From Flectobacillus roseus (GTDB taxonomy: Bacteria > Bacteroidota > Bacteroidia > Cytophagales > Spirosomataceae), in NCBI RefSeq assembly GCF_030056665.1, contig NZ_JASHIG010000008.1: a DNA stretch of 64,000 bases; one strand, written 5' to 3'. Under the pieces are notes generated by a model. That model worked only from the letters and a program-made list of their open reading frames with translations. It was not told where the DNA came from and made no database searches. Both the position numbers and the translations under genes were made by a program. Positions 24,501 to 32,999 of this stretch are shown one piece after another. The stretch's first letter is position 1, and each line of letters starts with the position of its first letter.

Positions 24501-25760
24501 CTACGTACATTGCATAATATATCCACTCACTTTTGTTTTGTCGCACCAAAAAGCATAACAAATTCCACCACTTCCAAAGTATACTTCTCCATTTTCTATG
24601 TCTGGCAAGTCTGTGTCAAGTTGCAGTAAAAAGTCCATTTTTTCATTAGAAATTGGGCAAACTAAAACTTTCGCACTTTGTATCCAAGTTGGTTCGCCTC
24701 CAAGTCTAAACAAGTTTTCTCTACTATTTGAACTTCCCCAACTTTGAAAAGTCCATCTATTTGGTGTTTCAGCTAAACAAATTTGTGTTTCTTTAATTGG
24801 TAAGTCTGAATAGATTTCAATTTCCTTTGTTTCTCCAATTTTTGATGGTTTTCCAAAATTGTCGTGTTGGTAAAATACTGCACCGCATTCGTTTAGCTCT
24901 CTAATGTGCATCCCTAATGTAAGACTTGATAGTCCTGAAATTTTAAGTCCCGAAGGAATTTTATCAAAAGTCACTAAATGAATAAAAGGGTTTTTATCAT
25001 CATCTTGAAGAATGCCTCCAAATTTATATTTAGTTTCGTCTGCTTCTAAGTTCCACGTTGGATGCTGTTTTTTGTTTATGTGAATTGGTCTGTCGTCTGA
25101 AAAATAGTTGTTATTGAAGATAAAATGTCTAGCAATACTTTGGCAATAATTTTCTATGTTGTCATTTCGCTTTGTAAACCCAACAAGTTCTAAATAAGCC
25201 ACCAAATATTCTTCTAAATTCTCATTGTCAAAAAGTTTATTGGTTAGAGCATAGTCATAAGCAAAATTGATAGTTTCCAAATTTCTTGTTTCTAACAAAC
25301 ATCTAAATAGCTTTTGCTTGTCAGTAATATTAGTTTCCGAACTTATTAGTTTTTCTTTAAAGATTTGAATTCTGTCACTAACTAAATTTCTCCAAGGGTA
25401 GTAGGCAAAATACGTGCTTTCATTTGGCTTTAAGTCAAATATAAGCTCCAAGTAATTGTGCAATAACTCTGGGAACTGCAAACTTGCATATTCAATTACG
25501 CTTTCAGCATTTTCATTTTTTTGTTTTTTTAGAATATCTAATGCAGAACTTATCAGGTCAGCAAATTGAGATTTGTCAATGTAGCTTAAAATGTCGTTGA
25601 AAATTGTTGCATTCTTGTCAAAAGATTTCAGGTATTCAGTTGCAAAGTAAAATATGTCAGTTGAGTTTGATGTTAGGTCAAAAAGGCGTTCATAAAGGTT
25701 TGGTGTCTGCCAACCGTTATTCTTAAAATCTATTATTAGTTGTTTTGCTTTATCTATCAT
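24501..25760 (-). CDS. Large DUF1963-like cassette protein
   Basis: A 419-residue protein, the longest in the array. Residues 1 to about 210 are all-helical (repeating helix pairs, possibly a HEAT-like or scaffold part). The C-terminal part, about 230-419, holds FRLGGEPTWIQSAKVLVCPISNEKMDFLLQLDTDLPD and a final strand block (YFGSGGICYAFWCDK), the DUF1963/YwqG-like signature also seen at 19,442-20,056. No signal peptide is present. It is probably a cytosolic protein of unknown function; the two-domain length is unusual for a cassette. Confidence 0.65.
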   Translation of the reverse strand: MIDKAKQLIIDFKNNGWQTPNLYERLFDLTSNSTDIFYFATEYLKSFDKNATIFNDILSYIDKSQFADLISSALDILKKQKNENAESVIEYASLQFPELLHNYLELIFDLKPNESTYFAYYPWRNLVSDRIQIFKEKLISSETNITDKQKLFRCLLETRNLETINFAYDYALTNKLFDNENLEEYLVAYLELVGFTKRNDNIENYCQSIARHFIFNNNYFSDDRPIHINKKQHPTWNLEADETKYKFGGILQDDDKNPFIHLVTFDKIPSGLKISGLSSLTLGMHIRELNECGAVFYQHDNFGKPSKIGETKEIEIYSDLPIKETQICLAETPNRWTFQSWGSSNSRENLFRLGGEPTWIQSAKVLVCPISNEKMDFLLQLDTDLPDIENGEVYFGSGGICYAFWCDKTKVSGYIMQCT

Positions 25761-25785
25761 TGTATTAGGGTATTTCTAAAATTAC

Positions 25786-25916
25786 CACCAACGTCGGGGG
25801 CTTTGCGACGGGCGGGTTTCCTTGCACAAATGCCCAATTTATTACTAAAGTTCATTAAATGCACAAAGCTGCAAGTTTGCACCTCACCCCGCCTGACGCA
25901 AAACCCGTGTTACAAG
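25786..25916. repeat. attC-like site 31
   Basis: Core CACCAACG, arm GGGGGCTTTGCGACGGGCGGG on the left, CCCCGCCTGACGCAAAACCC on the right, core GTTACAAG. This is one of the cleanest sites. Confidence 0.85.
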
Positions 25917-25924
25917 CAGCTTTT

Positions 25925-26623
25925 CTATTTTCGTCCGTGAAGTAGTTCTTCATTTCCAATTGGTTTTTCGTCAAAGTGCAATGTGTCTATTTTGCTATTT
26001 CTTACAGTCAAAATTGTCGTATGAATAGCATTAAATGTCCCATTGTGCCAAAGTCGAACAAATTTATAGTCATTGATTTCATCCTTGTTAAAGTCAACCA
26101 CTTCGATTTCGGGTGAGTAGATTTTAAAGTGAGTTTTTAGGGCAGTCGGTTTCAGTTTTCTGTTGTCAAAGTTGTATAATATCCAAAGGTTGAAGTCAAA
26201 TGTTTTGTCTAGAAATTCTTTCTTTTGATTGTCGTAAAATAAAACTATGCTATTAAGTTCTCCTGTCGGATAATGCTTTAACAGAACTAAATAAATTGTT
26301 TGTAAGCTGTCGGAAAGACGAATTGTGTTTATGTAAGTGTCTTTGTAAGTATGAGAACTGTCATAAAATTCAAAGTCGCTTGCGTATTCTTTAACCACGT
26401 CTTCAATTTTAGAAACTATTCCGTCATTTAAGTGGATAGTTTTGTTTTTGTCTTCAAGTTTTATTTCGTTTAAACGTAATGGAAATTTTGCATTAATCGC
26501 TGATATAAAAAATGGCTCTTCGTTTTCAGAAACTTCATTTATTTGTTCGATTGAATTTTTCGTTTGTCTGTCGGTGCAGCTAAACAAACTCGTCAGTATA
26601 AATATTGCAAATAATGTTCGCAT
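25925..26623 (-). CDS. Putative lipoprotein, unknown function
   Basis: A 232-residue protein with lipobox SLFSC at about residues 12-16. The folded part has a strand-rich centre (TIRLSDSLQTIYLVLLKHYPTGELNSIVLFYDNQ) and a C-terminal turn DFNKDEINDYKFVRLWHNG, again an Asp-rich FG-GAP-like loop. The end is KPIGNEELLHGRK. Cassette flanks TTACAAGC and GCTTGTAA match. Confidence 0.6.
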   Translation of the reverse strand: MRTLFAIFILTSLFSCTDRQTKNSIEQINEVSENEEPFFISAINAKFPLRLNEIKLEDKNKTIHLNDGIVSKIEDVVKEYASDFEFYDSSHTYKDTYINTIRLSDSLQTIYLVLLKHYPTGELNSIVLFYDNQKKEFLDKTFDFNLWILYNFDNRKLKPTALKTHFKIYSPEIEVVDFNKDEINDYKFVRLWHNGTFNAIHTTILTVRNSKIDTLHFDEKPIGNEELLHGRK

Positions 26624-26642
26624 TGTCGTCTGTGTAAAGTTG

Positions 26643-26844
26643 CTTGTAACGGGCAGGTATTTGCGAAGGCTGGGAAATAGACGTCCGTCCGCCCGGCTAC
26701 CTGAAGCTAAATTTATAAATAAATGTTGATGATTTGCACATAGCTAAATAGTTATTCGTCTGCTTGACATGAAGCCAAATTGAAAAACAAAAGTTGAAAC
26801 ACGGCTTCCGTCTGCCCAGCTTTTGCAAATACCAATGTTGTGTG
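26643..26844. repeat. attC-like site 32 (long class)
   Basis: Core GTAACGG, arm CAGGTATTTGCGAAGGCTGGG on the left; CCCAGCTTTTGCAAATACC on the right, core GTTGTGTG. The outer arms pair over about 17 of 20 bases. Confidence 0.8.
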
Positions 26845-26857
26845 CTGTGCATCTCTG

Positions 26858-27499
26858 TTACTGCCTAAGCTCTGTTGAAATTAAGCTTAGTATTTCAGTC
26901 ATATTTTTAGCTTGCCAAAATTTGTCTTGAAACTTGTCTGGCAAATGATAACCATAAAACCTGTATTGCTTTTTTGTAGCAATCTCAATATTGTATGTTA
27001 CTCCATCTGTCCAATTGTCTTCTAAGCCTGAAATGTCGTCCATATTTGGAAGCGTCATTATCTTAAACGATAGTAACTTGTTAAAAAAGTTGTCCCAACC
27101 TGATTTAGGTAAAACAGATTTTATTTTGTTTATCTTAATTACTTCCGTGGTTTTAAAAGCGTCCCAGTCAACAGCCATCTGATAATGTTCTGCTGACCAT
27201 TTTCCGTTTGTTCGTTTTATTACTATAAGTTCTCTATTTATTAAAAGTGCATAGTCATACCATATTCTTATTTGCAGTGAGTCAAAACCTGATTCAAGGC
27301 TGTCAAGGTTTAACTGTTTTTCCTTCTGCTTTTTTAACTCATAAAATAAGTCAACACCGCCATTTTTATATGTAGGTATTTCTTTTTTAAAAGAAGTCGC
27401 TGTGTTAACCTGAGAGGATTTTTTTGAAATAGAAGAGTTGTCCTGTCCACTACAAGAAGTTATAAAAGCACAAAGGAATATGATAATAAGTCTTTGCAT
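26858..27499 (-). CDS. Putative lipoprotein, unknown function
   Basis: A 213-residue protein from the ATG at 27499; lipobox FITSC. After a Ser/Lys/Thr-rich linker comes a folded part with WYDYALLINRELIVIKRTNGKWSAEHYQM, then a helix and KSGWDNFFNKLLSFKIMTLPNMDDISGLEDNWTDGVTYNIEIATKKQYRFYGYHLPD. That last phrase (a strand with Y.IE...., then YR.YGYHLPD) is typical of a small Bacteroidota lipoprotein family of unknown role. Cassette flanks TTGTGTGCT and AGCACACAA match. Confidence 0.6.
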   Translation of the reverse strand: MQRLIIIFLCAFITSCSGQDNSSISKKSSQVNTATSFKKEIPTYKNGGVDLFYELKKQKEKQLNLDSLESGFDSLQIRIWYDYALLINRELIVIKRTNGKWSAEHYQMAVDWDAFKTTEVIKINKIKSVLPKSGWDNFFNKLLSFKIMTLPNMDDISGLEDNWTDGVTYNIEIATKKQYRFYGYHLPDKFQDKFWQAKNMTEILSLISTELRQ

Positions 27500-27522
27500 A
27501 ATAGGGTGGTCAAATTGCATAG

Positions 27523-27717
27523 CACACAACGAACAGGGCTTGTGATCAGGTGGGGGGTGAAACTCGTCTGCTTGAACGTATATTGATATAAATTACTGAT
27601 GATGAGTTACTTGCGAATGTTTGGTGGTTTCCGTCCGCCGAAAACAAAAGTACAAAAGAATTTCAAATGTTCAATAACTTCCGTTAGCCCCCACTTGCCA
27701 CAAACCCATGTTGGCGG
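27523..27717. repeat. attC-like site 33 (long class)
   Basis: Core CACAACG, arm GAACAGGGCTTGTGATCAGG on the left; CCACTTGCCACAAACCCATG on the right, core GTTGGCGG. Confidence 0.75.
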
Positions 27718-27738
27718 TTCGTGCTTTCTTCACGAGTA

Positions 27739-28485
27739 TCATTTATAGATTACATGATAGTCTTTAAAACGGCTTCTCCAATTTTCAATAGTCAAGGGAA
27801 GTTTTGTTTTATAGTCTGCTCTATTGGTAAAATAATATACCTTATTATCGTCAATTACTGCTGCCCAAATATTTTTCAAAGGGTCAATCATTATGATATT
27901 CTCCATAATTGTGTAAAGTCCCCTGACGCTCGATGACGTTACTTTGGCATTTAGTTTATCCAAGTCAGTTTCTTCATATTGTATTTGGGTTGAGTTTACA
28001 AATAATGAGTAACTTTTCCCAACTAACGTTTCAAATGCAGTGTCTTCACTTTTTGTTTCAAATATCCCAAGTTTTTTGAGCGTAATTTTTTCCTTTACTT
28101 TGGTAAAATACTTGTCATTTTTGTATTCGCCAGTATAAGTTACATTGAGTCCAGTTTGACAATTTCCTTTTTTTTGTTCGATGGATATTACCTTCTCAGT
28201 CAATAGTTTAAAGTTAATTAAACAAGGTTCTGTATCGTCAGATTGATAAAATGTAGCGATTGAGTTGTCTATTTTTGCTTTGCCTTCAATGCTGCCATCG
28301 TTTGCTCCACTAACAGCAAAAAGTTCAAATTCAACAAAGTGGTTTTTTACACTTTTGATAATGAGCGTTCCTTGATTGTTGTGGTCTTGCCTTTCCCATG
28401 TGCCAAGCCATTTATTATCAGAAATGTTTTTCGTTTGAGCAACACTTTGAAGTTTCACAAGCGTAAAAAAAAGAAATAGTCTCAA
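27739..28485 (-). CDS. Exported protein, possibly frameshifted in its signal peptide
   Basis: A 248-residue reading that begins with TTG at 28485 and continues RLFLFFTLVKLQSVAQT, a signal peptide without its basic start. An ATG at 28505 reads KIKFGF and stops; one added base would give MKIK-W-V joined to RLFLFF, a normal signal peptide. A single-base loss near the AAATTT run is therefore likely, or TTG is the start. The mature part has a lipocalin-like opening (LGTWERQDHNNQGTLIIKS), then GEYKNDKYFTKVKEKITLK. Function unknown. Confidence 0.6.
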   Translation of the reverse strand: MRLFLFFTLVKLQSVAQTKNISDNKWLGTWERQDHNNQGTLIIKSVKNHFVEFELFAVSGANDGSIEGKAKIDNSIATFYQSDDTEPCLINFKLLTEKVISIEQKKGNCQTGLNVTYTGEYKNDKYFTKVKEKITLKKLGIFETKSEDTAFETLVGKSYSLFVNSTQIQYEETDLDKLNAKVTSSSVRGLYTIMENIIMIDPLKNIWAAVIDDNKVYYFTNRADYKTKLPLTIENWRSRFKDYHVIYK

Positions 28486-28535
28486 AACCCAAATTTTATT
28501 TTCATTTTAATTGTCTTAGGATTTTTTAGCATGAC

Positions 28536-28736
28536 CGCTAACGGACGAGGCTTGGCGATGTTGGGGCAAAAGTGTTTCGTCACGACTGAACTGAAGCCAA
28601 ATATAGTTACTGTTGTTGATTGTGATTACAAAAGCCGCATGGCGTTCTGTCGAGCTGGTGACGAAAGGAACATAGTAGTAAAAAAGCTGAGATTTATTCC
28701 GTCAAGCCCCAATATTGCCAAACCTTTTGTTGCCTG
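28536..28736. repeat. attC-like site 34 (long class)
   Basis: Core GCTAACG, arm GAGGCTTGGCGATGTTGGGGC on the left; GCCCCAATATTGCCAAACC on the right, core GTTGCCTG. Confidence 0.75.
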
Positions 28737-28763
28737 CTGTTTTTCGTCCACAGAGACGAAAAA

Positions 28764-29420
28764 CTACCAAAACTTCCACTGAGGCTTTTTGCTTTCACTT
28801 GTCGTTGAAATTTGATTTAAGAATGTTTGAACACTTTGCTCATTTGTGTTTGCTGTTTCTTGATTGTCGTGTCCAAAATAATAGTCTTTTATAAATTTTT
28901 TATACTCTTCGCTATCACAATCAAGATTTTCTTTTAAGTCAATAAGTTGCTCAATTATTCCTTTATACTTTTCTTCTAATTCGGGATTGTCTTTAAATTT
29001 TTGCGCTACGAATAATATTACCTTATCAATGTTGTGTCCAACTGTAAGCATTTCTCTGTCCATCATTGTTGCGATGTCCATATGTTTTATTTGGTATTTA
29101 GCTTCATAAATTAAAAAGCAATCTTCAATTTGTCCGAGTTCAAATAAATAATATGAAAGTTGATAGATGTTGTCGTGTCGCCAAATTAAACGTTCACAGG
29201 CTAATTCTTGTTTGTAGAGTTCTCTTATTAAGGTCAAGTCCTTTTTTGAAAAGTCGTGCAAGAGTTCTTCAACTACTTCAATTCTAAAATCTACATTTAA
29301 GTCATTTGAAGTTTCTCCCAAAGGTTCAGTTGGATTAAAAGCAAATGTGTCAACTAAATGCTTTGGCAATTCGGTTGAGTCTAAAAGTCTTGTCTGTGCT
29401 ATGAGTTCTTTGGGTGTCAT
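28764..29420 (-). CDS. Helical cassette protein with WKFW tail
   Basis: A 218-residue soluble protein from the ATG at 29420; the longer reading covers the site. It is almost fully helical (EELLHDFSKKDLTLIRELYKQELACERLIW, IYQLSYYLFELGQIEDCFLIYEAKYQI), perhaps a TPR-like or VHS-like scaffold. A polar tail (NEQSVQTFLNQISTTSESKK) ends in PQWKFW. The same type of tail closes the 2,227-2,910 protein. Cassette flanks TTGCCTGCT and AGCAGGCAA match perfectly. Confidence 0.65.
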   Translation of the reverse strand: MTPKELIAQTRLLDSTELPKHLVDTFAFNPTEPLGETSNDLNVDFRIEVVEELLHDFSKKDLTLIRELYKQELACERLIWRHDNIYQLSYYLFELGQIEDCFLIYEAKYQIKHMDIATMMDREMLTVGHNIDKVILFVAQKFKDNPELEEKYKGIIEQLIDLKENLDCDSEEYKKFIKDYYFGHDNQETANTNEQSVQTFLNQISTTSESKKPQWKFW

Positions 29421-29560
29421 TTTAAAATAGCAGGCAACGTTTCGGGGGCTTTGCGTTCGGGCGGGTTTCCAAGCACAAATGCCCAATTTATTACTACAGT
29501 TCATCAGAAGCACAAAGCTTCAAGTTTGCACGTCAGCCCGCCTGACGCAAAACCCGTGTG

Positions 29561-31343
29561 CCTGTTGCACAACTCAAATATAAAGAAATAACCATAGACT
29601 TTCATCAAGTGTAGAACCTTTAATTTTACCTTGGAAAATTGCCCCAAAATGTGTATTTTAAAGATATGAAAGGACGCAAAAATCTCCAATGTAAAATGTA
29701 TTACCAAGTCACTCTGGATAGCTTGGTAAGTGCCGATAACTTCTATCGAAAACTCGAAAAAGCACTTGATTTACACTTTCTGTATGCCCGAACAGCACCT
29801 TATTATGGAACTGAAGGTCAGGAGTCAATAGATCCCGTCGTGTTTTTCAAGATATTGTTAGTGGGGTATTTGAATAATATTCCTTCCGATAGACGTCTGA
29901 TGGAATACTGTTCAAATTGTTTGGACATTCGGCTGTTTCTCCAATATGATTTGGACGAAGTTCTTCCTTGGCATAGTACTATTAGCCGTACACGCCAGTT
30001 GTATGGTGAAGGAGTATTTTTGGAGTTATTTCAAGCGGTTTTGAAGCTGTGTGTCGACAAAGGTATGGTCAGAGGCAAACGTCAGGCGATTGATAGCGTT
30101 TTTATTAAAGCCAATGCCAGTATGGACAGTCTGGTTGAAAAAGAGATATTGGAAGATGCCAGCGCTTTTGTTGATGAACTAGAGGAACAAAGCGAGTTTA
30201 AGGTGACAAGTACACGCAAAAAGTTAGTCGAACGCCATCACAACTGGAAACGAACTGCATACAAAGACATGCCTGCTAATAATAACAGTGAGAAGTTGGA
30301 TGAGAATGGGAATTTAATTCGTCCCAAATATGTGTCAAACCATACCCATTATTCACCTACCGATACAGATGCACGCATTAGCGTAAAACCAGGAAAAGCT
30401 CGTCAGTTAAACTATTTTGGACAAATAGCTGTGGACGATGCTCATCATGTGATTACTGGTGCATGCGCTGATTTTGCAGACAAACGAGATAGTCAATGTT
30501 TAGCCCAAATTCTAGAACTAGCACAAGGGAATTTATCAAACAATGATATTGAGTTGGGAGAGATATTAGCCGATGGAGGGTATAGCAGTGGCGAAGCTTT
30601 GGCCTATTTAGACGCCAAAGGCATCAATGCATGGATCCCTAACTTTGGACAGTACAAATCAGAACGAACAGGATTTACCTACCATAAAGAGGCAAACTGT
30701 TACCAATGTACGCAAGAGGGTGGCAAACAAGCAATACTAACCTACAAAGGCGAAAAGACAGATAGTAAAGGCTATACCAAACGTACTTATCGAAGTAGTG
30801 AATCAGATTGCAAGGATTGTCCACTTAGAGAACAATGCTGTGGGAAGGCAACAAAATTTAACCGGGCTGGCGAACCAGAAAATAGATGATAGTATTCACA
30901 AAGAGTATTACGACCGAATGCATGAAAAGCTTACCCAAAACAAGCCTTATGCCAAGCAAATGGTACGAATACGAAGTAAAACCGTCGAACCTGTGATAGG
31001 AACACTCGTAAATTTTATGAACATGAAACGAGTGAATACACGAGGTATCAAATCCAGCAACAAACACGTATTAATGGCAAGTTTAGTTTACAACTTGCAG
31101 AAATATCTACGCTTCATTGTGAAAAAACCAAGTATATTAGCCCAAGCTATTGCCCTTTAAGCAGGAGAAATTTATGCCTCTCTTAAAAGCGTATCAGTAT
31201 TCATCAATAACTCAATTTTAAGCGTTTCAAATTTGAGGATACTTTGCAAAAACTAAAAAAACAGACCTCTCTTAAATCGCTTTAAAAGAGGTCTGGATGT
31301 GTATTCTGTAAGTAAATTTTAGGAAAAATGAGTTGTGCAACAG
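29561..31343 (+). mobile_element. IS1182-family insertion sequence
   Basis: About 1,783 bp with 15-bp terminal inverted repeats CTGTTGCACAACTCA (left 29,562; right ends 31,343). It carries one transposase in two overlapping frames on the plus strand, opposite to the cassette genes, and a subterminal hairpin ACCTCTC..AAAAGAGGT near 31,264-31,291. The same ends occur at 8.65-8.95 kb. I cannot define a clear target duplication. Confidence 0.85.
29666..31160 (+). pseudogene. IS1182-family transposase, frameshifted
   Basis: The first frame (29,666-30,889) gives about 407 residues with the IS1182/DUF772-type start (KGRKNLQCKMYYQV, DNFYRKLEKALDLHFLY, then SIDPVVFFKILLVGYLNNIPSDRRLMEYC) and the DDE region (KRQAIDSVFIKANASMDS; DARISVKPGKARQLNYF). 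The conserved C-terminal block (KIDDSIHKEYYDRMHEKL, KTVEPVIGTLVNFMN, GIKSSNKHVLMASLVYNLQK) continues in the other frame up to 31,160. The change occurs at about 30,860-30,885. A single-base frameshift is more likely than a programmed shift, since no slippery A6G-type run is seen there. Confidence 0.8.
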
Positions 31344-31370
31344 CTACTGCTGTTAGGCGTTCGGCTTTTT

Positions 31371-32093
31371 CTATTTAAATTCAACTGGTTCAACATCTAC
31401 TATCCAACCTTTATTTATCGCAATACTTTTGTCACATTTTTCAGTTCCTGGGTTACCTCCAATAAAAATGGTTTTTCCAAACATCTTGTTAGGGTGTAAG
31501 GATTCAAATAAAATATTTAATTGCTTATCATCTAATTGGTTTGACCGCAAAAAAATTGAAATTAGTTTTTTGCTATTACTCACATTTAAACTCTTTAGTT
31601 GATTATTTTCACAAGATAAATGCTCAAGTAAAGTATTTTTACTTACATCCAAATTTTTTAGTTGATTCCAAGAACAATTTAATACAGATAATTCAGGATT
31701 ATTACTAACATTAATATTTTTTAGTTTGTTTTTAAGTACATCTAAGGTTTTTAATTTAGAGATATTATTTACATTCAAACTTGTAATTTGGTTATCGAAA
31801 CAAAATATACCTGAAATAGTATTTAACTTACTACCATTTATTGTTATTGTGTGGCTTTTTCTCTCAGAATAACTATAAATAAAATATTCGGGCATTGACC
31901 ATAAATCATTTGAGTTTATTATCGTTCCGTTTCCCCAATCAATATTTGTTGTTCCCCAAGAACCAGATAAACCAATTTTTAAGCTATCAACTTTATCTGT
32001 GGTAAATGTCATTTGAGTTTTATAATTTTCTTTACACGAAATAAATAAAACTAAAAGAAATACAGAGAAAAGGTATATGCGATTGCTATTCAA
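31371..32093 (-). CDS. Leucine-rich-repeat lipoprotein
   Basis: A 240-residue protein with lipobox LFISC. The start codon is TTG (32,091-32,093), as no in-frame ATG is upstream. From about residue 90 there are LRR units of Bacteroidota type: ITSLNVNNISKLKTLDVLKNKLKNINVSNNPELSVLNC, then NQLKNLDVSKNTLLEHLSCENNQLKSLNVS. Before them lies a PKD/Ig-like part with GTTNIDWGNGTII. Surface-exposed LRR lipoproteins usually bind other proteins. Cassette flanks TTAGGCGT and ACGCCTAA match. Confidence 0.75.
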   Translation of the reverse strand: MNSNRIYLFSVFLLVLFISCKENYKTQMTFTTDKVDSLKIGLSGSWGTTNIDWGNGTIINSNDLWSMPEYFIYSYSERKSHTITINGSKLNTISGIFCFDNQITSLNVNNISKLKTLDVLKNKLKNINVSNNPELSVLNCSWNQLKNLDVSKNTLLEHLSCENNQLKSLNVSNSKKLISIFLRSNQLDDKQLNILFESLHPNKMFGKTIFIGGNPGTEKCDKSIAINKGWIVDVEPVEFK

Positions 32094-32138
32094 TTTGTTA
32101 AAATATTTTGTTGTTTTTTAGTTCGCTCGTAAGCTGAC

Positions 32139-32271
32139 GCCTAACGGTTTTCGACTTGGCGATGTGGCGGATTTTTAGCACAAAAGTTCAATAGAATTAC
32201 TGCACTTGAACCTTGCAAAAATGTTTTATAGAAGCACTTAAGCCGCCATATTGCCAAACCGATGTTAGTGG
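32139..32271. repeat. attC-like site 36
   Basis: Core GCCTAACG (a full RYYYAAC match), arm CGACTTGGCGATGTGGCGG; right AGCCGCCATATTGCCAAACC, core GTTAGTGG. Nearly identical to site 30. Confidence 0.85.
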
Positions 32272-32285
32272 CTGCCATTTTTCTT

Positions 32286-32723
32286 TTATGTTTCATTGTC
32301 CTTAAACCATTTTTCACCGTTGTCCATTCTCGTAAGAAAGTCAGTAAATGAATTGCCAATTTCAATATGATATTCTTTGTCCAAGTCAATAAACGGTGTT
32401 AAGATTGTCCTTATTTTTCCGTCAGTAAGTTTTTCAATTCCGATAAATTCTCCGCCACCGTTGTCTCCGATTCCGATTGTCATTTTTAGATTGTCAATTA
32501 TTTCATATCCATTATTCCAGTCTAACAACTTGTCAAAGTCCCAAAGTTTGAATGATTCTTCTCCAATTTGAGTTTCGTAGAAAGAGTATTTCCTAAGAAA
32601 TTCTTTATAGTCGTCTGGCAATTCAAATCCGATTCGACTTTCAATTTCTTCGAAATCTAAATCTTCAACTGTGTCCTTTGTTGGCCAGTTATACTTTTTT
32701 AGAATTTTGTCAATTTTACTCAC
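32286..32723 (-). CDS. SUKH (SMI1/KNR4) family protein
   Basis: A 145-residue protein with GTG start at 32723. It has the SUKH layout: a helix, then IESRIGFELPDDYKEFLRKYSFYE (the typical xxLPxDYxxFLxxYxG block), then a strand block (DNGGGEFIGIEKLTDGKIRTILTPFIDLDKEYHIEIGNSFTDFLTRM). SUKH proteins often act as immunity proteins to nuclease toxins, but no toxin gene is here. A second SUKH gene lies at 37,052. Flanks TTAGTGGC and GCCACTAA match. Confidence 0.8.
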   Translation of the reverse strand: MSKIDKILKKYNWPTKDTVEDLDFEEIESRIGFELPDDYKEFLRKYSFYETQIGEESFKLWDFDKLLDWNNGYEIIDNLKMTIGIGDNGGGEFIGIEKLTDGKIRTILTPFIDLDKEYHIEIGNSFTDFLTRMDNGEKWFKDNET

Positions 32724-32745
32724 TCTGTCGGTTTTGTATGGTTGC

Positions 32746-32864
32746 CACTAACGGCAGTCTGTGAAAAAACTCAAAATCTGAGCCTTTAGATTGTAATCGT
32801 AAAAAAAATCTCTGATAGGTGTCCGAATGTAAAAATGTGTCAGGCTAGTTTTTTCACAGCCTGA
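32746..32864. repeat. attC-like site 37, back-to-back with site 38
   Basis: CTGTGAAAAAACT on the left is a perfect 13-bp reverse complement of AGTTTTTTCACAG on the right. No gene separates it from site 38, so this looks like an ORF-less cassette. Confidence 0.7.
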
Positions 32865-32992
32865 CGGTTTGGGGCTTTGCATTCGGGCGGGAAATAGAAG
32901 CACAAAAGCTGGTTTTATTACTAAAGTTTAATTGAAAAACTACTGTTGAATTTTGCACTTCAGCCCGCCTGACGCAAAACTCGTGTTAGCGG
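32864..32992. repeat. attC-like site 38
   Basis: GCCTGACGG then GGTTTGGGGCTTTGCATTCGGG on the left; AGCCCGCCTGACGCAAAACTC, core GTTAGCGG on the right. Confidence 0.75.
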
Positions 32993-32999
32993 CTGTTTT

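Larger units (their letters stand above)
29432..31358. repeat. attC-like site 35, interrupted by the IS1182 element
   Basis: Core GGCAACG, arm GGGGGCTTTGCGTTCGGGCGGG, centre CAATTTATTACTACAGTTC and right arm CCCGCCTGACGCAAAACCC run to 29,560. The element follows, and the end CTACTGCTGTTAGGCG resumes at 31,344. Confidence 0.8.

Noticed and set aside
29421..29513. N-terminal extension of the 28,764 gene (NCSNKLGICAWKPARTQ and similar)
   Set aside because: The same phrase appears in front of several unrelated genes because it is the translated attC-like centre. Real starts are at the first ATG next to the site.
29561..31343. IS1111/IS110 attC-targeting element
   Set aside because: The transposase has the IS1182/DUF772 opening and the element has terminal inverted repeats, unlike IS110-type elements.
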